Part shown: positions 1 to 7,609 of the stretch, in pieces
Numbering within the stretch: position 1 is the first letter of the stretch
Layout of the letters: the number at the start of each line of letters is the position of its first letter
Assembly (NCBI GenBank): GCA_007134405.1
Contig: SLKW01000055.1
Location: 1-12,076 of the forward strand
Direction: 5' to 3'
Source: Paracoccaceae bacterium
GTDB taxonomy: Bacteria > Pseudomonadota > Alphaproteobacteria > Rhodobacterales > Rhodobacteraceae
DNA: 12,076 nucleotides
Notes under the pieces: generated by a model
Told to the model about the DNA's origin: nothing
Database searches by the model: none
Seen by the model: only the letters and a program-made list of their open reading frames with translations
Translations under genes and position numbers: made by a program

Positions 1-70
1 GGGCTGGACATCCGCGGCGGGCGGGCCAATCTTACCACCGAACGACCAACACGCATCGGATCCCTGCGCC

Positions 71-2080
71 ATGACCAACCCGCTTCTGGCCGACTGGAAC
101 GGCCCCCTCGCCCTGCCGCCCTTCGCCGCGATCGAGGATGCGCATTTCGCGCCGGCTTTCGACGCGGCTTTGTCCGAGGGGCGCGCGGCGGTGGCCGCCA
201 TTGCCGAGAACCCCGAACCGCCGAGCTTCGCCAACACGATCGAGGCGCTGGAAATGGCCGGCGAGGCGCTTGACCGCGTGGCGGCTGTCTTCTTCAACCT
301 CAACGGCACTGACGCGAACCCGGATCGCGAGGCGCTGGCGCGCGATCTGGCGCCGAAGCTGTCGGCTTATGCCTCTGAAATCACGTCGAATGCGGCGCTT
401 TTTGCGCGGATCGAGGAACTGTGGACGCGGCGGGAGGCGCTGGGTCTGACGGAAGAGCAGGCGCGCGTGCTGATGCTCTACCGCAGAATGTTCCTGCGCG
501 CGGGCGCGGGGCTCGACGAGGCGGGGAAGGTCCGGATGGCGGCGATCAAGAGCCGGCTTGCGAGCCTGGGGACGCAGTTCGCGCAGAACCTGCTTGCGGA
601 TGAGCGTGACTGGGCGATGGCGCTCGACGACGTGGCGGGCTTGCCGGACTTCGTCGTCGACGCGGCGCGCGCGGCGGCCGAGGAGCGCGGGCGGGAGGGG
701 TATGCGGTAACGCTCAATCGTTCGCTGATTGTGCCCTTCCTGCAGTATTCGCCCCGCCGCGATTTGCGGCAAAAGGCGTACGAGGCCTGGGCGGCACGGG
801 GCGCGAACGGAGGGGCGACCGACAATCGGGCGATTGCGGCCGAGACGTTGACGCTGCGCGCCGAGCGGGCGGCGCTGCTGGGCTATCCGGACTTCGCCAC
901 CTACAAGCTGGAGCCCGAGATGGCGCGGACACCAGATGCGGTGCGCGATCTGCTCATGCAGGTCTGGGCACCGGCCAAGGCGCAGGCCGAGGCGGATGCG
1001 GCGGCGATGGTGGAGATGCTACGCGCGGACGGGTATGCGGGGCCGCTGGAGCCCTGGGACTGGCGCTATTATGCCGAGAAGCGGCGGAAGGCGCTGCACG
1101 ATTTCGACGAGGCGGAACTGAAGCCCTACCTGTCGCTCGAGGCGATGATCGCAGCGGCCTTCGATGTCGCGCACCGGCTGTTCCGGCTGGAGTTCCGGCC
1201 GCTGGAGATGGACCTGCACCATCGCGATGCGCGGGCCTGGGAGGTGACGCGCGACGGGCGGCACATGGCTGTTTTCATTGGTGATTTCTTTGCGCGCAGC
1301 TCCAAGCGGTCTGGTGCGTGGTGTTCGACACTGCGCGGGCAGCGCAAGCTGGGGGGCGAGCGGCGGGCGGTCGTGGTCAATGTCTGCAACTTCGCCAAGG
1401 GCGAGCCGGCGCTTCTGTCCTGGGACGATGCGAAGACGCTGTTTCACGAGTTCGGCCATGCGTTGCATCACATCCTGTCGGACGTCACGCATGGCTTCAT
1501 TTCGGGCACGTCTGTGGCGCGGGACTTCGTCGAGCTGCCCAGCCAGCTTTACGAGCATTGGCTGGAAGTACCAGAAATCATTGAGGAACATGCGCGCCAC
1601 TGGGAAACCGGGGAGGCCATGCCCGAGGCGCTGCGGGGTAAGCTGAAGGCGGCAGCGACCTGGGACCAGGGGTTTGCGACGGTCGAGTACGTGGCCTCGG
1701 CGCTGGTCGATCTGGATTTCCACGAGGGCGGGCCGCCGGCTGATCCGATGCAGCGGCAGGCCGAGGTGCTGGCGCAGATCGGCATCCCACGGGCGATCGG
1801 GATGCGCCACGCGACGCCGCATTTCGCGCATGTCTTCGCAAGCGATGGGTATTCGGCGGGCTACTACAGCTACATGTGGTCCGAGGTGATGGATGCCGAC
1901 GCCTTCGCCGCCTTCGAGGAGGCGGGCGATCCGTTCGATCCGGCGTTGGCTGCGAGGTTGGAAAGGCACATCCTGTCGGCGGGCAATTCGGCCGAGGGGG
2001 CCGATCTTTACACCGCCTTCCGGGAGCGGATGCCGGGGGTCGAGGCGCTGCTGAAGGGGCGCGGGCTGGTCGCGGCCTGA
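71..2080 (+). CDS. dcp: M3 family zinc metallopeptidase (peptidyl-dipeptidase Dcp / oligopeptidase A-like)
   Basis: A 669-residue cytoplasmic-type peptidase with no signal peptide; the family (thimet oligopeptidase, OpdA, Dcp) is usually about 680 residues, so it looks full length. The zinc motif HEFGH is at residues 459-463, with the third ligand Glu488 25 residues after His463, in the segment RDFVELPSQLYEHW. The RDFVE-PSQ--EHW wording and the N-terminal FANTIEALE segment match Dcp better than OpdA, which has WDAVELPSQ. Family members cleave short peptides, Dcp removing C-terminal dipeptides, and help finish protein turnover. The ATG at 71 opens the conserved N-terminal domain directly (NPLLADWNGP), but no clear Shine-Dalgarno precedes it. 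The gene stands alone and converges on the transporter at 2360. Dcp versus OpdA specificity is inferred from motif wording; the M3 assignment is secure. Confidence 0.93.
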   Translation: MTNPLLADWNGPLALPPFAAIEDAHFAPAFDAALSEGRAAVAAIAENPEPPSFANTIEALEMAGEALDRVAAVFFNLNGTDANPDREALARDLAPKLSAYASEITSNAALFARIEELWTRREALGLTEEQARVLMLYRRMFLRAGAGLDEAGKVRMAAIKSRLASLGTQFAQNLLADERDWAMALDDVAGLPDFVVDAARAAAEERGREGYAVTLNRSLIVPFLQYSPRRDLRQKAYEAWAARGANGGATDNRAIAAETLTLRAERAALLGYPDFATYKLEPEMARTPDAVRDLLMQVWAPAKAQAEADAAAMVEMLRADGYAGPLEPWDWRYYAEKRRKALHDFDEAELKPYLSLEAMIAAAFDVAHRLFRLEFRPLEMDLHHRDARAWEVTRDGRHMAVFIGDFFARSSKRSGAWCSTLRGQRKLGGERRAVVVNVCNFAKGEPALLSWDDAKTLFHEFGHALHHILSDVTHGFISGTSVARDFVELPSQLYEHWLEVPEIIEEHARHWETGEAMPEALRGKLKAAATWDQGFATVEYVASALVDLDFHEGGPPADPMQRQAEVLAQIGIPRAIGMRHATPHFAHVFASDGYSAGYYSYMWSEVMDADAFAAFEEAGDPFDPALAARLERHILSAGNSAEGADLYTAFRERMPGVEALLKGRGLVAA

Positions 2081-2359
2081 GCGCCTAGCCCCGCCGCGGA
2101 GGCGCGCGGGTCGGCTGGCAGACGCCGTGTGGCACGCGGGTGGCACGCGGGTGGCAAGCGGGTGGCAAGCGGGTGGCAGACGCGGTCGTTGCGGTTCGGG
2201 GTCGTTAACCGCTGGACGGCGCGGCATTGGCGGGTGCGCCCCGCGCCGCGGCCCGCAGGGGCGCGGCGCCCGGCCCAACGCGAGGAAGGTTCGTGCGGCA
2301 CGCACAGCCTGACGAGGGGCGGGAGTACCTCCGGAGCTCTTGGCGCGTTGCGGTGGCGG
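2081..2359. other. Intergenic region between convergent genes, GC-rich with repeats and hairpins
   Basis: This 279-base gap lies between the 3' ends of the peptidase and the cation transporter. It holds the 11-bp tandem array listed separately, a 6-bp inverted repeat (GCGGTT at 2191-2196 with AACCGC at 2207-2212) and a GC-rich region at 2236-2269, where GCGCCCC (2236-2242) can pair with GGGGCGC (2258-2264) or, alternatively, GCGCCGC (2243-2249) with GCGGCGC (2263-2269). These may help end transcription from both sides, but there is no T-tract, so no intrinsic terminator is called. Reading frames crossing the gap lack convincing starts or family content and are not annotated. Confidence 0.5.
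2116..2184. repeat. 11-bp tandem repeat array (TGGCACGCGGG / TGGCAAGCGGG)
   Basis: Four contiguous 11-bp units are visible: two of TGGCACGCGGG at 2130-2140 and 2141-2151, then two of TGGCAAGCGGG at 2152-2162 and 2163-2173. The array is bounded on both sides by the related word TGGCAGACGC (2116-2125 and 2174-2183). The single base difference falls in adjacent pairs, which suggests stepwise duplication by slippage. It lies just downstream of the peptidase stop codon and has no apparent coding role. Confidence 0.85.
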
Positions 2360-3262
2360 TCAGCCCTTGGCCTGGCGGCCGGAGCCGGGGCCGACAGGGT
2401 CGGTGTGGATAATGACCTCGGCGTCGGGGAAGGCGGATTCGAGTGCGTGCTCCAGGCCGTCGGCGATGGCATGGGCCTCGTTCAGCGACAGCCGTCCGTC
2501 GATCTCGACATGCAGCGAGATGAAGAGCCGCGAACCGGCGGTGCGGGTCTTCAGGTCGTGCCAGCCCGAAAGCCCCGGCCAGTCGTCGGCGATGGCATGG
2601 ATGCGCGCCAGCACCTCGGGTTCGGCGGCGCGGTCCATCAGCGCGTCCCAGGCGCCGCGGCCGATCCTGAGCCCGCTGTAGGCGAGCCAGACGGCGGCGA
2701 GGAGCGCGACCGCGGTATCGACATGGCCCACCCCCCAGCGCGCCGAGGCGAAGAGGGCCACGAGTACGCCCGCGGTGGGCAGCAGGTCCGACAGGTAGTG
2801 CAGCGAATCCGCGGCGACCACCCGGTTGCCGGTGCGGCGCGCCACGAAGCGCAGCCAGAGGACCAGGGCGGCGGTCAAGAGGAGCGAGGCCAGCATCACC
2901 GCGATCCCGGTGCCCTCGGCGGCGATGGCGGGCGGCTCGGGCGCGAGCAGGCGGCGGATCGCCAGCACGCCGATCAGACCCGCCGAGCCCAGGACGATCA
3001 GCGATTGCAGGAAAGCGGCCAGATCCTCGGCCGAGGAATGCCCGAAGGCGTGGTCGTGATCGGCGGGCCGCGCGGCATAGGCGATCGCGGCGAGCGCCCC
3101 CGCCGACATCGCCAGGTCGAGGACGTTATCGGCCAGCGAGGCCGCCACGCTCAGCGCCCCGGTCGCCAGGAGCGCCCAGAGCTTCAGCCCGATCAATGTG
3201 AGCGCGACCGTGACCGAGGCGATCCCGGCCGAGAGGTTGAGGCGGTTGCGTGCCTGTTGCAT
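2360..3262 (-). CDS. Cation diffusion facilitator (CDF) family transporter, FieF-like
   Basis: A 300-residue inner-membrane divalent metal/proton antiporter, the same length as E. coli FieF. Predicted helices occupy roughly residues 10-210, followed by a cytoplasmic metal-sensing domain. Metal-site residues are intact: Asp45 and Asp49 in SLADNVLD (helix 2), His155 and Asp159 in HYLSD (helix 5), and Asp68, His71 and His75 in ADHDHAFGH. The C-terminal domain keeps its histidines in GWHDLKT, ISLHVEID, NEAHAI and IIHTDP. Such proteins export zinc, iron(II), cadmium or related ions; the Asp-Asp/His-Asp quartet is the FieF/YiiP type, so zinc or iron is plausible, but the ion is not proven by sequence. 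The start at 3262 is chosen because GGGGA lies six bases upstream and MQQARNRLNLSAGIAS aligns with the family N-terminus. An upstream in-frame ATG would add 74 residues that include a repeat-encoded ETHS stretch, which is not credible. Confidence 0.92.
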   Translation of the reverse strand: MQQARNRLNLSAGIASVTVALTLIGLKLWALLATGALSVAASLADNVLDLAMSAGALAAIAYAARPADHDHAFGHSSAEDLAAFLQSLIVLGSAGLIGVLAIRRLLAPEPPAIAAEGTGIAVMLASLLLTAALVLWLRFVARRTGNRVVAADSLHYLSDLLPTAGVLVALFASARWGVGHVDTAVALLAAVWLAYSGLRIGRGAWDALMDRAAEPEVLARIHAIADDWPGLSGWHDLKTRTAGSRLFISLHVEIDGRLSLNEAHAIADGLEHALESAFPDAEVIIHTDPVGPGSGRQAKG

Positions 3263-3283
3263 CGCGGATCCCCGATGGCCCCA

Positions 3284-3319
3284 GTGCGTTTCGCTGTGCG
3301 TTTCGCTGTGCGTTTCTCT
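3284..3319. repeat. Three tandem copies of a 12-bp unit (GTGCGTTTCGCT)
   Basis: Units at 3284-3295, 3296-3307 and 3308-3319; the first two are identical and the third reads GTGCGTTTCTCT. The array sits 22 bases upstream of the CDF start codon, so it may fall in that gene's 5' untranslated leader. Copy-number change there could alter leader length or spacing, but no function is visible. Confidence 0.85.
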
Positions 3320-3415
3320 GTCTTTACCCGGTCTTCGCGCCGCGATCATACAGGGCCACAGGGGGCGCGCCAGCCCCGGCGCGGCCGGAGTTTTCGCCGG
3401 CCGCGCACTCGCCCG

Positions 3416-3444
3416 CCGGTAACAATTCGTAAGGTTCCGGTAAA
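3416..3444. promoter_or_regulatory. Direct repeat CCGGTAA with 21-bp spacing, possible activator or promoter element
   Basis: CCGGTAA occurs at 3416-3422 and again at 3437-3443, 21 bp start to start, which is two turns of the helix, so both copies face the same side of the DNA. They lie in the AT-richer zone about 90-115 bases upstream of the operon's first start codon, just before the palindrome. Paired same-face sites are a common layout for regulator binding. Chance occurrence of a 7-mer pair cannot be excluded. Confidence 0.35.
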
Positions 3445-3447
3445 AAT

Positions 3448-3464
3448 GGGGCAAAACTTGCCCC
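3448..3464. promoter_or_regulatory. Perfect palindrome GGGGCAA-AAC-TTGCCCC, candidate operator
   Basis: Two perfect 7-bp arms (3448-3454 and 3458-3464) flank a three-base centre, 67 bases upstream of the ligase start codon. The size and symmetry suit the operator of a dimeric repressor such as a TetR-, MarR- or GntR-type protein, and the position would overlap or follow the promoter of the operon. As RNA it would form a compact hairpin with a minimal loop, but with no T-tract after it. No regulator gene is encoded in the window, so the partner is unknown. Confidence 0.45.
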
Positions 3465-3531
3465 CCACCAAAGGCGCCAGGCAAGGGTCGGCGCGGCGCG
3501 GAGGGGCGCCCCGGCCCCTATTCGGGAGGAC

Positions 3532-5505
3532 ATGACGGTGAGCACGACCGCGACGGACGCTGCCCTGCAATCGGTACCCGCGCTTCTGGCGCGCAACGTG
3601 GAGCGGTACGGCAAGGCGACGGCCTATCGCGAGAAGGAATTCGGGATCTGGCAAAGCTGGACCTGGAGCGAGGTCGCCGAGGAGGTGCGCGCGCTCGCCA
3701 TGGGCTTCCTCGCGCTGGGCATGGCGCGCGGCGATTACGTGGCGATCATCGGGCGCAACCGGCCGTCGCTTTACTGGTCGATGGTCGCGGCGCAGTCGGT
3801 GGGGGCGATTCCGGTGCCGCTTTATCAGGACGCGGCGGCCGAGGAGATGGCCTACGTGCTCGAACATTGCGGCGCGCGCTTCGTCGTCTGCGGCGATCAG
3901 GAGCAGGTCGACAAGGTCCTGGAGGTGCAGGAAACGGTCAAGTGCATCGAGGAGCTGATGTATCTCGACAAGCGCGGCATGCGCAAATACGACCACACGC
4001 ACATGAACTGGCTGATGGACGTGCAGGCCGAGGGCCGCGCCGGCCATCAGCGGTTCGAGGCCGAGCTGGAAAAGCGCACCGCCGAGCTGACCTACGACCA
4101 TACCTGCGTGATGCTTTACACGTCGGGGACGACCGGCAAGCCCAAGGGCGTGGTGCTCAGCAATCGCAACATCATCGAGACCTCGCGCGCCTCGGCCGAG
4201 TTCGACGGGCTGCGGCAGTCGGACGAGATCCTGGCCTACCTTCCGATGGCCTGGGTGGGCGATTTCATCTTCGCCATCGGGCAGGCCTATTGGGCGGGGT
4301 TCTGCGTCAACTGCCCCGAAAGCGACAAGACAATGATGACCGATCTGCGCGAGATCGGCCCGACCTATTTCTTCGCCCCGCCGCGCATCTTCGAGACGAT
4401 GCTGACGCAGGTGATGATCCGCATGGAGGATGCCAGCAAGCTCAAGCTGCGGTTGTTCAAGAACTACATGGAACATGCACGCAAGGTCGGCCCGGCGATC
4501 CTGGACGGCAAGGAGGTCAGTGCCGCCGACCGGGCGAAATACGCGCTTGGCAATCTGCTGGTCTACGGGCCGCTGAAGAACACGCTGGGGCTGAGCCGCA
4601 TCCGCGTGGCCTATACGGCGGGCGAGGCGATCGGGCCCGAGATCTTCGATTTCTTCCGCTCGCTGGGGATCAACCTCAAGCAGCTCTACGGGCAGACCGA
4701 GGCGAGCGTCTTCATCACCCAGCAGCCCGACGGCGAGGTGCGTTCGGACACCGTCGGCGTGCCGTCACCGGGGGTCGAGGTGAAGATCGCCGAGAATGGC
4801 GAGGTCTTCTACCGCTCGCCCGGGGTGTTCGTGTCCTATTACAAGAACCCTGAATCGACCGCCTCGACCAAGGACGAAGAGGGGTGGGTGGCGACGGGCG
4901 ATGCCGGCTTCTTCGAGGAAGGCACCGGGCATCTGCGCATCATCGACCGCGCCAAGGACGTGGGCAAGATGGCCGACGGGAGCCTCTTCGCGCCGAAATA
5001 TGTCGAGAACAAGCTGAAGTTCTATCCGAACATCCTCGAGGCGGTGGTCTTCGGCAATGGCCGCGACCGCTGCGTGGCGTTCATCAACATCGACTTGTCG
5101 GCGGTTGGCAACTGGGCCGAGCGCAACAACATCGCCTATTCCAGCTATCAGGAACTGACCGGCCATCCGAAGGTGCTGGCAATGATCCAGGACCATGTCG
5201 AGGAGACCAACGCCTCGATCGCCGAGGACAAGATGCTGTCGGGCTGCCAGGTGCACCGGTTCCTGGTCCTGCACAAGGAGCTTGACGCCGACGATGGCGA
5301 ACTGACCCGCACCCGCAAGGTGCGCCGGCGGATCATCGAGGAGAAGTTCGCCGATCTGATCGACGCGCTCTATTCCGGCAAGTCCGAGATCTATACCGAG
5401 ACCGAGGTCACCTACGAGGACGGCCGCAAGGGCAAGATCACGGCGACGCTGGAGCTGCGCGATGCGAAAGTGCACCGCGCCGCCCAGAAGATGGCCGCCG
5501 AATGA
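3532..5505 (+). CDS. AMP-binding acyl-CoA ligase, long-chain fatty-acid type
   Basis: A 657-residue adenylate-forming ligase expected to convert a carboxylic acid, ATP and CoA into acyl-CoA, AMP and pyrophosphate. The phosphate-binding motif YTSGTTGKPKG is at residues 196-206, YGQTE at 386-390, ATGD at 454-457, the hinge segment RIIDRAKD follows, and the probable catalytic lysine is Lys596 in LTRTRKVRR. All core motifs are intact, so it should be active. Length and the LPMAWVGD and FFAPPRIFE segments suit the long-chain acyl-CoA synthetase branch rather than acetyl-CoA synthetase. A strong ribosome site (GGGAGGA at 3524-3530) precedes the ATG at once, supporting this start. It is the first gene of the operon and its stop overlaps the next start. 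Being coupled to an importer suggests that it traps the imported acid; whether that is a fatty or an aromatic acid cannot be told. Confidence 0.93.
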   Translation: MTVSTTATDAALQSVPALLARNVERYGKATAYREKEFGIWQSWTWSEVAEEVRALAMGFLALGMARGDYVAIIGRNRPSLYWSMVAAQSVGAIPVPLYQDAAAEEMAYVLEHCGARFVVCGDQEQVDKVLEVQETVKCIEELMYLDKRGMRKYDHTHMNWLMDVQAEGRAGHQRFEAELEKRTAELTYDHTCVMLYTSGTTGKPKGVVLSNRNIIETSRASAEFDGLRQSDEILAYLPMAWVGDFIFAIGQAYWAGFCVNCPESDKTMMTDLREIGPTYFFAPPRIFETMLTQVMIRMEDASKLKLRLFKNYMEHARKVGPAILDGKEVSAADRAKYALGNLLVYGPLKNTLGLSRIRVAYTAGEAIGPEIFDFFRSLGINLKQLYGQTEASVFITQQPDGEVRSDTVGVPSPGVEVKIAENGEVFYRSPGVFVSYYKNPESTASTKDEEGWVATGDAGFFEEGTGHLRIIDRAKDVGKMADGSLFAPKYVENKLKFYPNILEAVVFGNGRDRCVAFINIDLSAVGNWAERNNIAYSSYQELTGHPKVLAMIQDHVEETNASIAEDKMLSGCQVHRFLVLHKELDADDGELTRTRKVRRRIIEEKFADLIDALYSGKSEIYTETEVTYEDGRKGKITATLELRDAKVHRAAQKMAAE

Positions 5506-5759
5506 CCGGGACGGGCATCACGCGGGGGCAGTACATCGCCGCCGGCGCCCTGGCGCTGGCGGGACTGATCCTGTCCTTCGCCTTTCTGAGGTTCTTTCCG
5601 GAATTCCTGAAGCCCGCGATCGCCGGCGCCCTGACCGGCGCCTTCGGAATCCTGGCGCTGCAGCGGCTCTGGCCCGGTCTGCCGCTGTCGAAACTGCACA
5701 TCATCATCGGCTCGATCGTCGCCTACGGGCTATTGGTCGGGCTCGCAGGGAGGCTCTGA
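5502..5759 (+). CDS. Small hydrophobic membrane protein, unknown function
   Basis: An 85-residue protein with three likely membrane segments, about residues 11-31, 38-56 and 65-83, rich in Ala, Gly and Leu, and short polar links such as QRLWPG. Its ATG overlaps the ligase stop in an ATGA, and livG starts three bases after its own stop, so it is probably made by translational coupling within the operon. No clear Shine-Dalgarno of its own is seen. I do not recognise a named family. Possible roles, all inference, are an accessory subunit of the importer or a membrane tether for the ligase. It is too short and the wrong composition for a LivH/LivM fragment. Confidence 0.82.
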   Translation: MTGTGITRGQYIAAGALALAGLILSFAFLRFFPEFLKPAIAGALTGAFGILALQRLWPGLPLSKLHIIIGSIVAYGLLVGLAGRL

Positions 5760-5762
5760 GCG

Positions 5763-6584
5763 ATGCTCGATACCCAGCCCGAAGGCTATGTCACCGCCGA
5801 TGGCCGCAAGATCGGCGGCGTGCTGATGGAAATGAAGAACATCACGCTGCGCTTCGGCGGCGTGGTGGCGATCAAGGACATCAGCTTCGACATCCGCGAG
5901 GGCGAGATCCGCGCGATCATCGGCCCGAACGGCGCCGGCAAGTCGTCGATGCTCAACGTCATCTCGGGCTTCTATCACCCGCAGGAGGGCGAGGTCTGGT
6001 ACAAGGGCGAGCGGCGTCCGCGCATGCGCCCCTACGAGGTCGCGCGGCAGGGGATCGCGCGCACCTTCCAGAACATCGCGCTCTTCGAGGGGATGAGTGT
6101 CCTCGACAACATCATGACCGGGCGGCTGAACCACATGTCGGCAGGCTTTTTCAAGCAGGCGCTCTGGTGGGGCCCGGCCGCGAAGGAAGAAGCCGAGAAC
6201 CGCGAGAAGGTCGAGAAGATCATCGACTTCCTCGAGATCCAGCATATCCGCAAGACGCCGGTGCGCCGGCTGCCCTACGGTCTGAAGAAGCGGGTGGAAC
6301 TGGCGCGCGCGCTTTCCGCCGAGCCGTCGATCCTGCTTCTCGACGAGCCGATGGCCGGCATGAACGTCGAGGAGAAGGAGGACATGAGCCGCTTCATCCT
6401 GGACGTGAATGACGAATTCGGCAGCACCATCGTCCTGATCGAGCACGACATGGGCGTCGTGATGGACCTGTCGGACCGCGTCGTCGTGATGGATTACGGC
6501 AAGAAGATCGGCGACGGCTCGCCCGGCGAGGTGCGCAACAACGAAGAGGTCATCAAGGCCTACCTGGGGGTCAGCCATGACTGA
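5763..6584 (+). CDS. livG: LivG-type ABC transporter ATP-binding protein
   Basis: A 273-residue ATPase, one of two driving the HAAT-family importer from the cytoplasmic face. Walker A GPNGAGKS is at residues 54-61, the signature region is LPYGLKKR at 170-177 (LivG proteins typically use LPYG-type wording instead of LSGGQ), Walker B ILLLDEP starts at 190, and the switch histidine is His228 in IEHDMG. LivG rather than LivF is indicated by the LPYG signature, the histidine switch and the long insert at about 115-155. The start at 5763 has GGGAGG about ten bases upstream; it gives an N-terminal extension of about 20 residues before the conserved MEMKNITLRFGG core, so an internal start near 5826 is possible. 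It is preceded by the small membrane protein and followed by livH after a 35-base gap. Confidence 0.95.
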   Translation: MLDTQPEGYVTADGRKIGGVLMEMKNITLRFGGVVAIKDISFDIREGEIRAIIGPNGAGKSSMLNVISGFYHPQEGEVWYKGERRPRMRPYEVARQGIARTFQNIALFEGMSVLDNIMTGRLNHMSAGFFKQALWWGPAAKEEAENREKVEKIIDFLEIQHIRKTPVRRLPYGLKKRVELARALSAEPSILLLDEPMAGMNVEEKEDMSRFILDVNDEFGSTIVLIEHDMGVVMDLSDRVVVMDYGKKIGDGSPGEVRNNEEVIKAYLGVSHD

Positions 6585-6619
6585 CCGCAATCTAACCGGA
6601 CAGAGGATGGGGGGCGGGC

Positions 6620-7606
6620 ATGCCTGACACGATGCTTTTCGCCATGGAGGCCGCACTCAACGGCCTGACGGCGGGGGTGATGTATGCGCTTGTGGCCCTG
6701 GGGTTCGTTCTGATCTTCAAGGCCTCGGGGATCTTCAACTTCAGCCAGGGTGTGATGGCGCTGTTCGCGGCGCTCACGCTTGTCGGGCTGCAATCGGGTC
6801 AGGTGCCGTTCGCGCATCTGATCAACGCGATCTTCGGCACGCGCATCCACTATTTCGGCTGGACCCTGCCAACCCTGGTGGCGATTGCCGGGACGGTCGC
6901 CGTCATGGTCGCCTTCGCCTGGCTGGTCGAGCGCTACATCTTCCGCCACCTGGTCAACCAGGAGCCGATCATCCTGTTCATGGCAACGATCGGGCTGGCC
7001 TATTTCCTCGAAGGTCTCGGCGACGTCATGTGGGGGGCCGAGGTCAAGCGGCTTGACGTGGGCATCCCGCAGGGCATGTCCGGCACGGTCGACGACCTGA
7101 CCTTCGCCTGGTTCGGCTACGGCTTCTACATGGATACGCTGGAGCTATGGGCCGCGCTGATTGCGGGCGTCCTCGTGCTCTCGCTGATCCTCTTCTCGCA
7201 ATACACCAAGCAGGGCCGCGCGCTGCGCGCCGTGGCCGACGACCACCAGGCGGCGCTCAGCGTCGGCATCAGCCTGCGTTTCATCTGGGTACTGGTCTGG
7301 TCGATGGCCGGCATCGTGGCGCTGGTCGCCGGGATGATGTGGGGGGCGAAATCGGGCGTGCAGTTCTCGCTGTCGCTGATCGCGTTGAAGGCGTTGCCGG
7401 TGCTGATCCTGGGCGGCTTCACCTCGATCCCGGGGGCCATCGTCGGCGGGCTGATCATCGGCGTCGGCGAGCGGCTCTTCGACTTCTTCCTGGGTCCCAT
7501 CATCGGCGGCGCGACCGAGAACTGGTTCGCCTACATGCTGGCGCTGGTGTTCCTGCTCTTCCGGCCCCAGGGCCTCTTTGGCGAAAAGATCATCGAGAGG
7601 GTCTGA
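6620..7606 (+). CDS. livH: LivH-type ABC transporter permease
   Basis: A 328-residue integral membrane subunit of the importer with about eight hydrophobic helices. The N-terminal segment LNGLTAGVMYALVALGFVLIFKAS followed by FNFSQG is the hallmark of LivH. The cytoplasmic coupling loop that contacts the ATPases is probably RALRAVADDHQAALSVGI, followed by the conserved C-terminal part with LKALPVLILGGFTSIPGA. A G-rich site (GGGGG, 6609-6614) lies about five bases before the ATG. It forms a heterodimeric channel with LivM, whose gene begins three bases downstream. Helices are judged by eye from hydrophobicity. Confidence 0.95.
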   Translation: MPDTMLFAMEAALNGLTAGVMYALVALGFVLIFKASGIFNFSQGVMALFAALTLVGLQSGQVPFAHLINAIFGTRIHYFGWTLPTLVAIAGTVAVMVAFAWLVERYIFRHLVNQEPIILFMATIGLAYFLEGLGDVMWGAEVKRLDVGIPQGMSGTVDDLTFAWFGYGFYMDTLELWAALIAGVLVLSLILFSQYTKQGRALRAVADDHQAALSVGISLRFIWVLVWSMAGIVALVAGMMWGAKSGVQFSLSLIALKALPVLILGGFTSIPGAIVGGLIIGVGERLFDFFLGPIIGGATENWFAYMLALVFLLFRPQGLFGEKIIERV

Positions 7607-7609
7607 GAC

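Larger units (their letters stand above)
3263..3531. promoter_or_regulatory. Divergent intergenic region carrying the operon and CDF promoters
   Basis: This 269-base region separates the minus-strand CDF gene from the plus-strand ligase/transport operon, so both start sites must lie here or close by. The stretch at about 3420-3460 is clearly richer in A and T than its surroundings and is the likeliest promoter zone. I could not identify convincing -35/-10 hexamers on either strand. It contains the 12-bp repeats, the CCGGTAA direct repeat and the palindrome listed separately. No small gene or RNA could be supported. Confidence 0.6.

Noticed and set aside
1..70. End of an upstream gene or a promoter before the peptidase
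   Set aside because: Seventy bases are too few to identify a gene end, and no convincing promoter hexamers or ribosome site could be seen.
2236..2269. Rho-independent terminator between the convergent genes
   Set aside because: Strong GC pairing is possible but alternative pairings compete and no T-run follows on either strand, so it is recorded only as part of the intergenic description.
1019..2305. Long minus-strand open frame opposite the M3 peptidase
   Set aside because: It is Arg/Pro/His-rich and without family motifs, and lies antisense to a gene with a clear active site. It is the expected shadow of GC-rich codon use.
3263..3484. N-terminal extension of the CDF transporter by 74 residues
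   Set aside because: It would translate the 12-bp repeats as ETHSETHSETH and has no similarity to the family; a good ribosome site and the FieF-like N-terminus support 3262.
2129..3535. Plus-strand open frame of 468 codons across the CDF gene and both intergenic regions
   Set aside because: The opposite strand encodes an intact CDF transporter with all metal ligands. The plus-strand product is low-complexity Gly/Arg/Asp-rich and includes translated tandem repeats.
5730..6656. Minus-strand open frame opposite livG
   Set aside because: It is antisense to an ATPase with all nucleotide-binding motifs and has a His/Asp/Arg-rich shadow composition.
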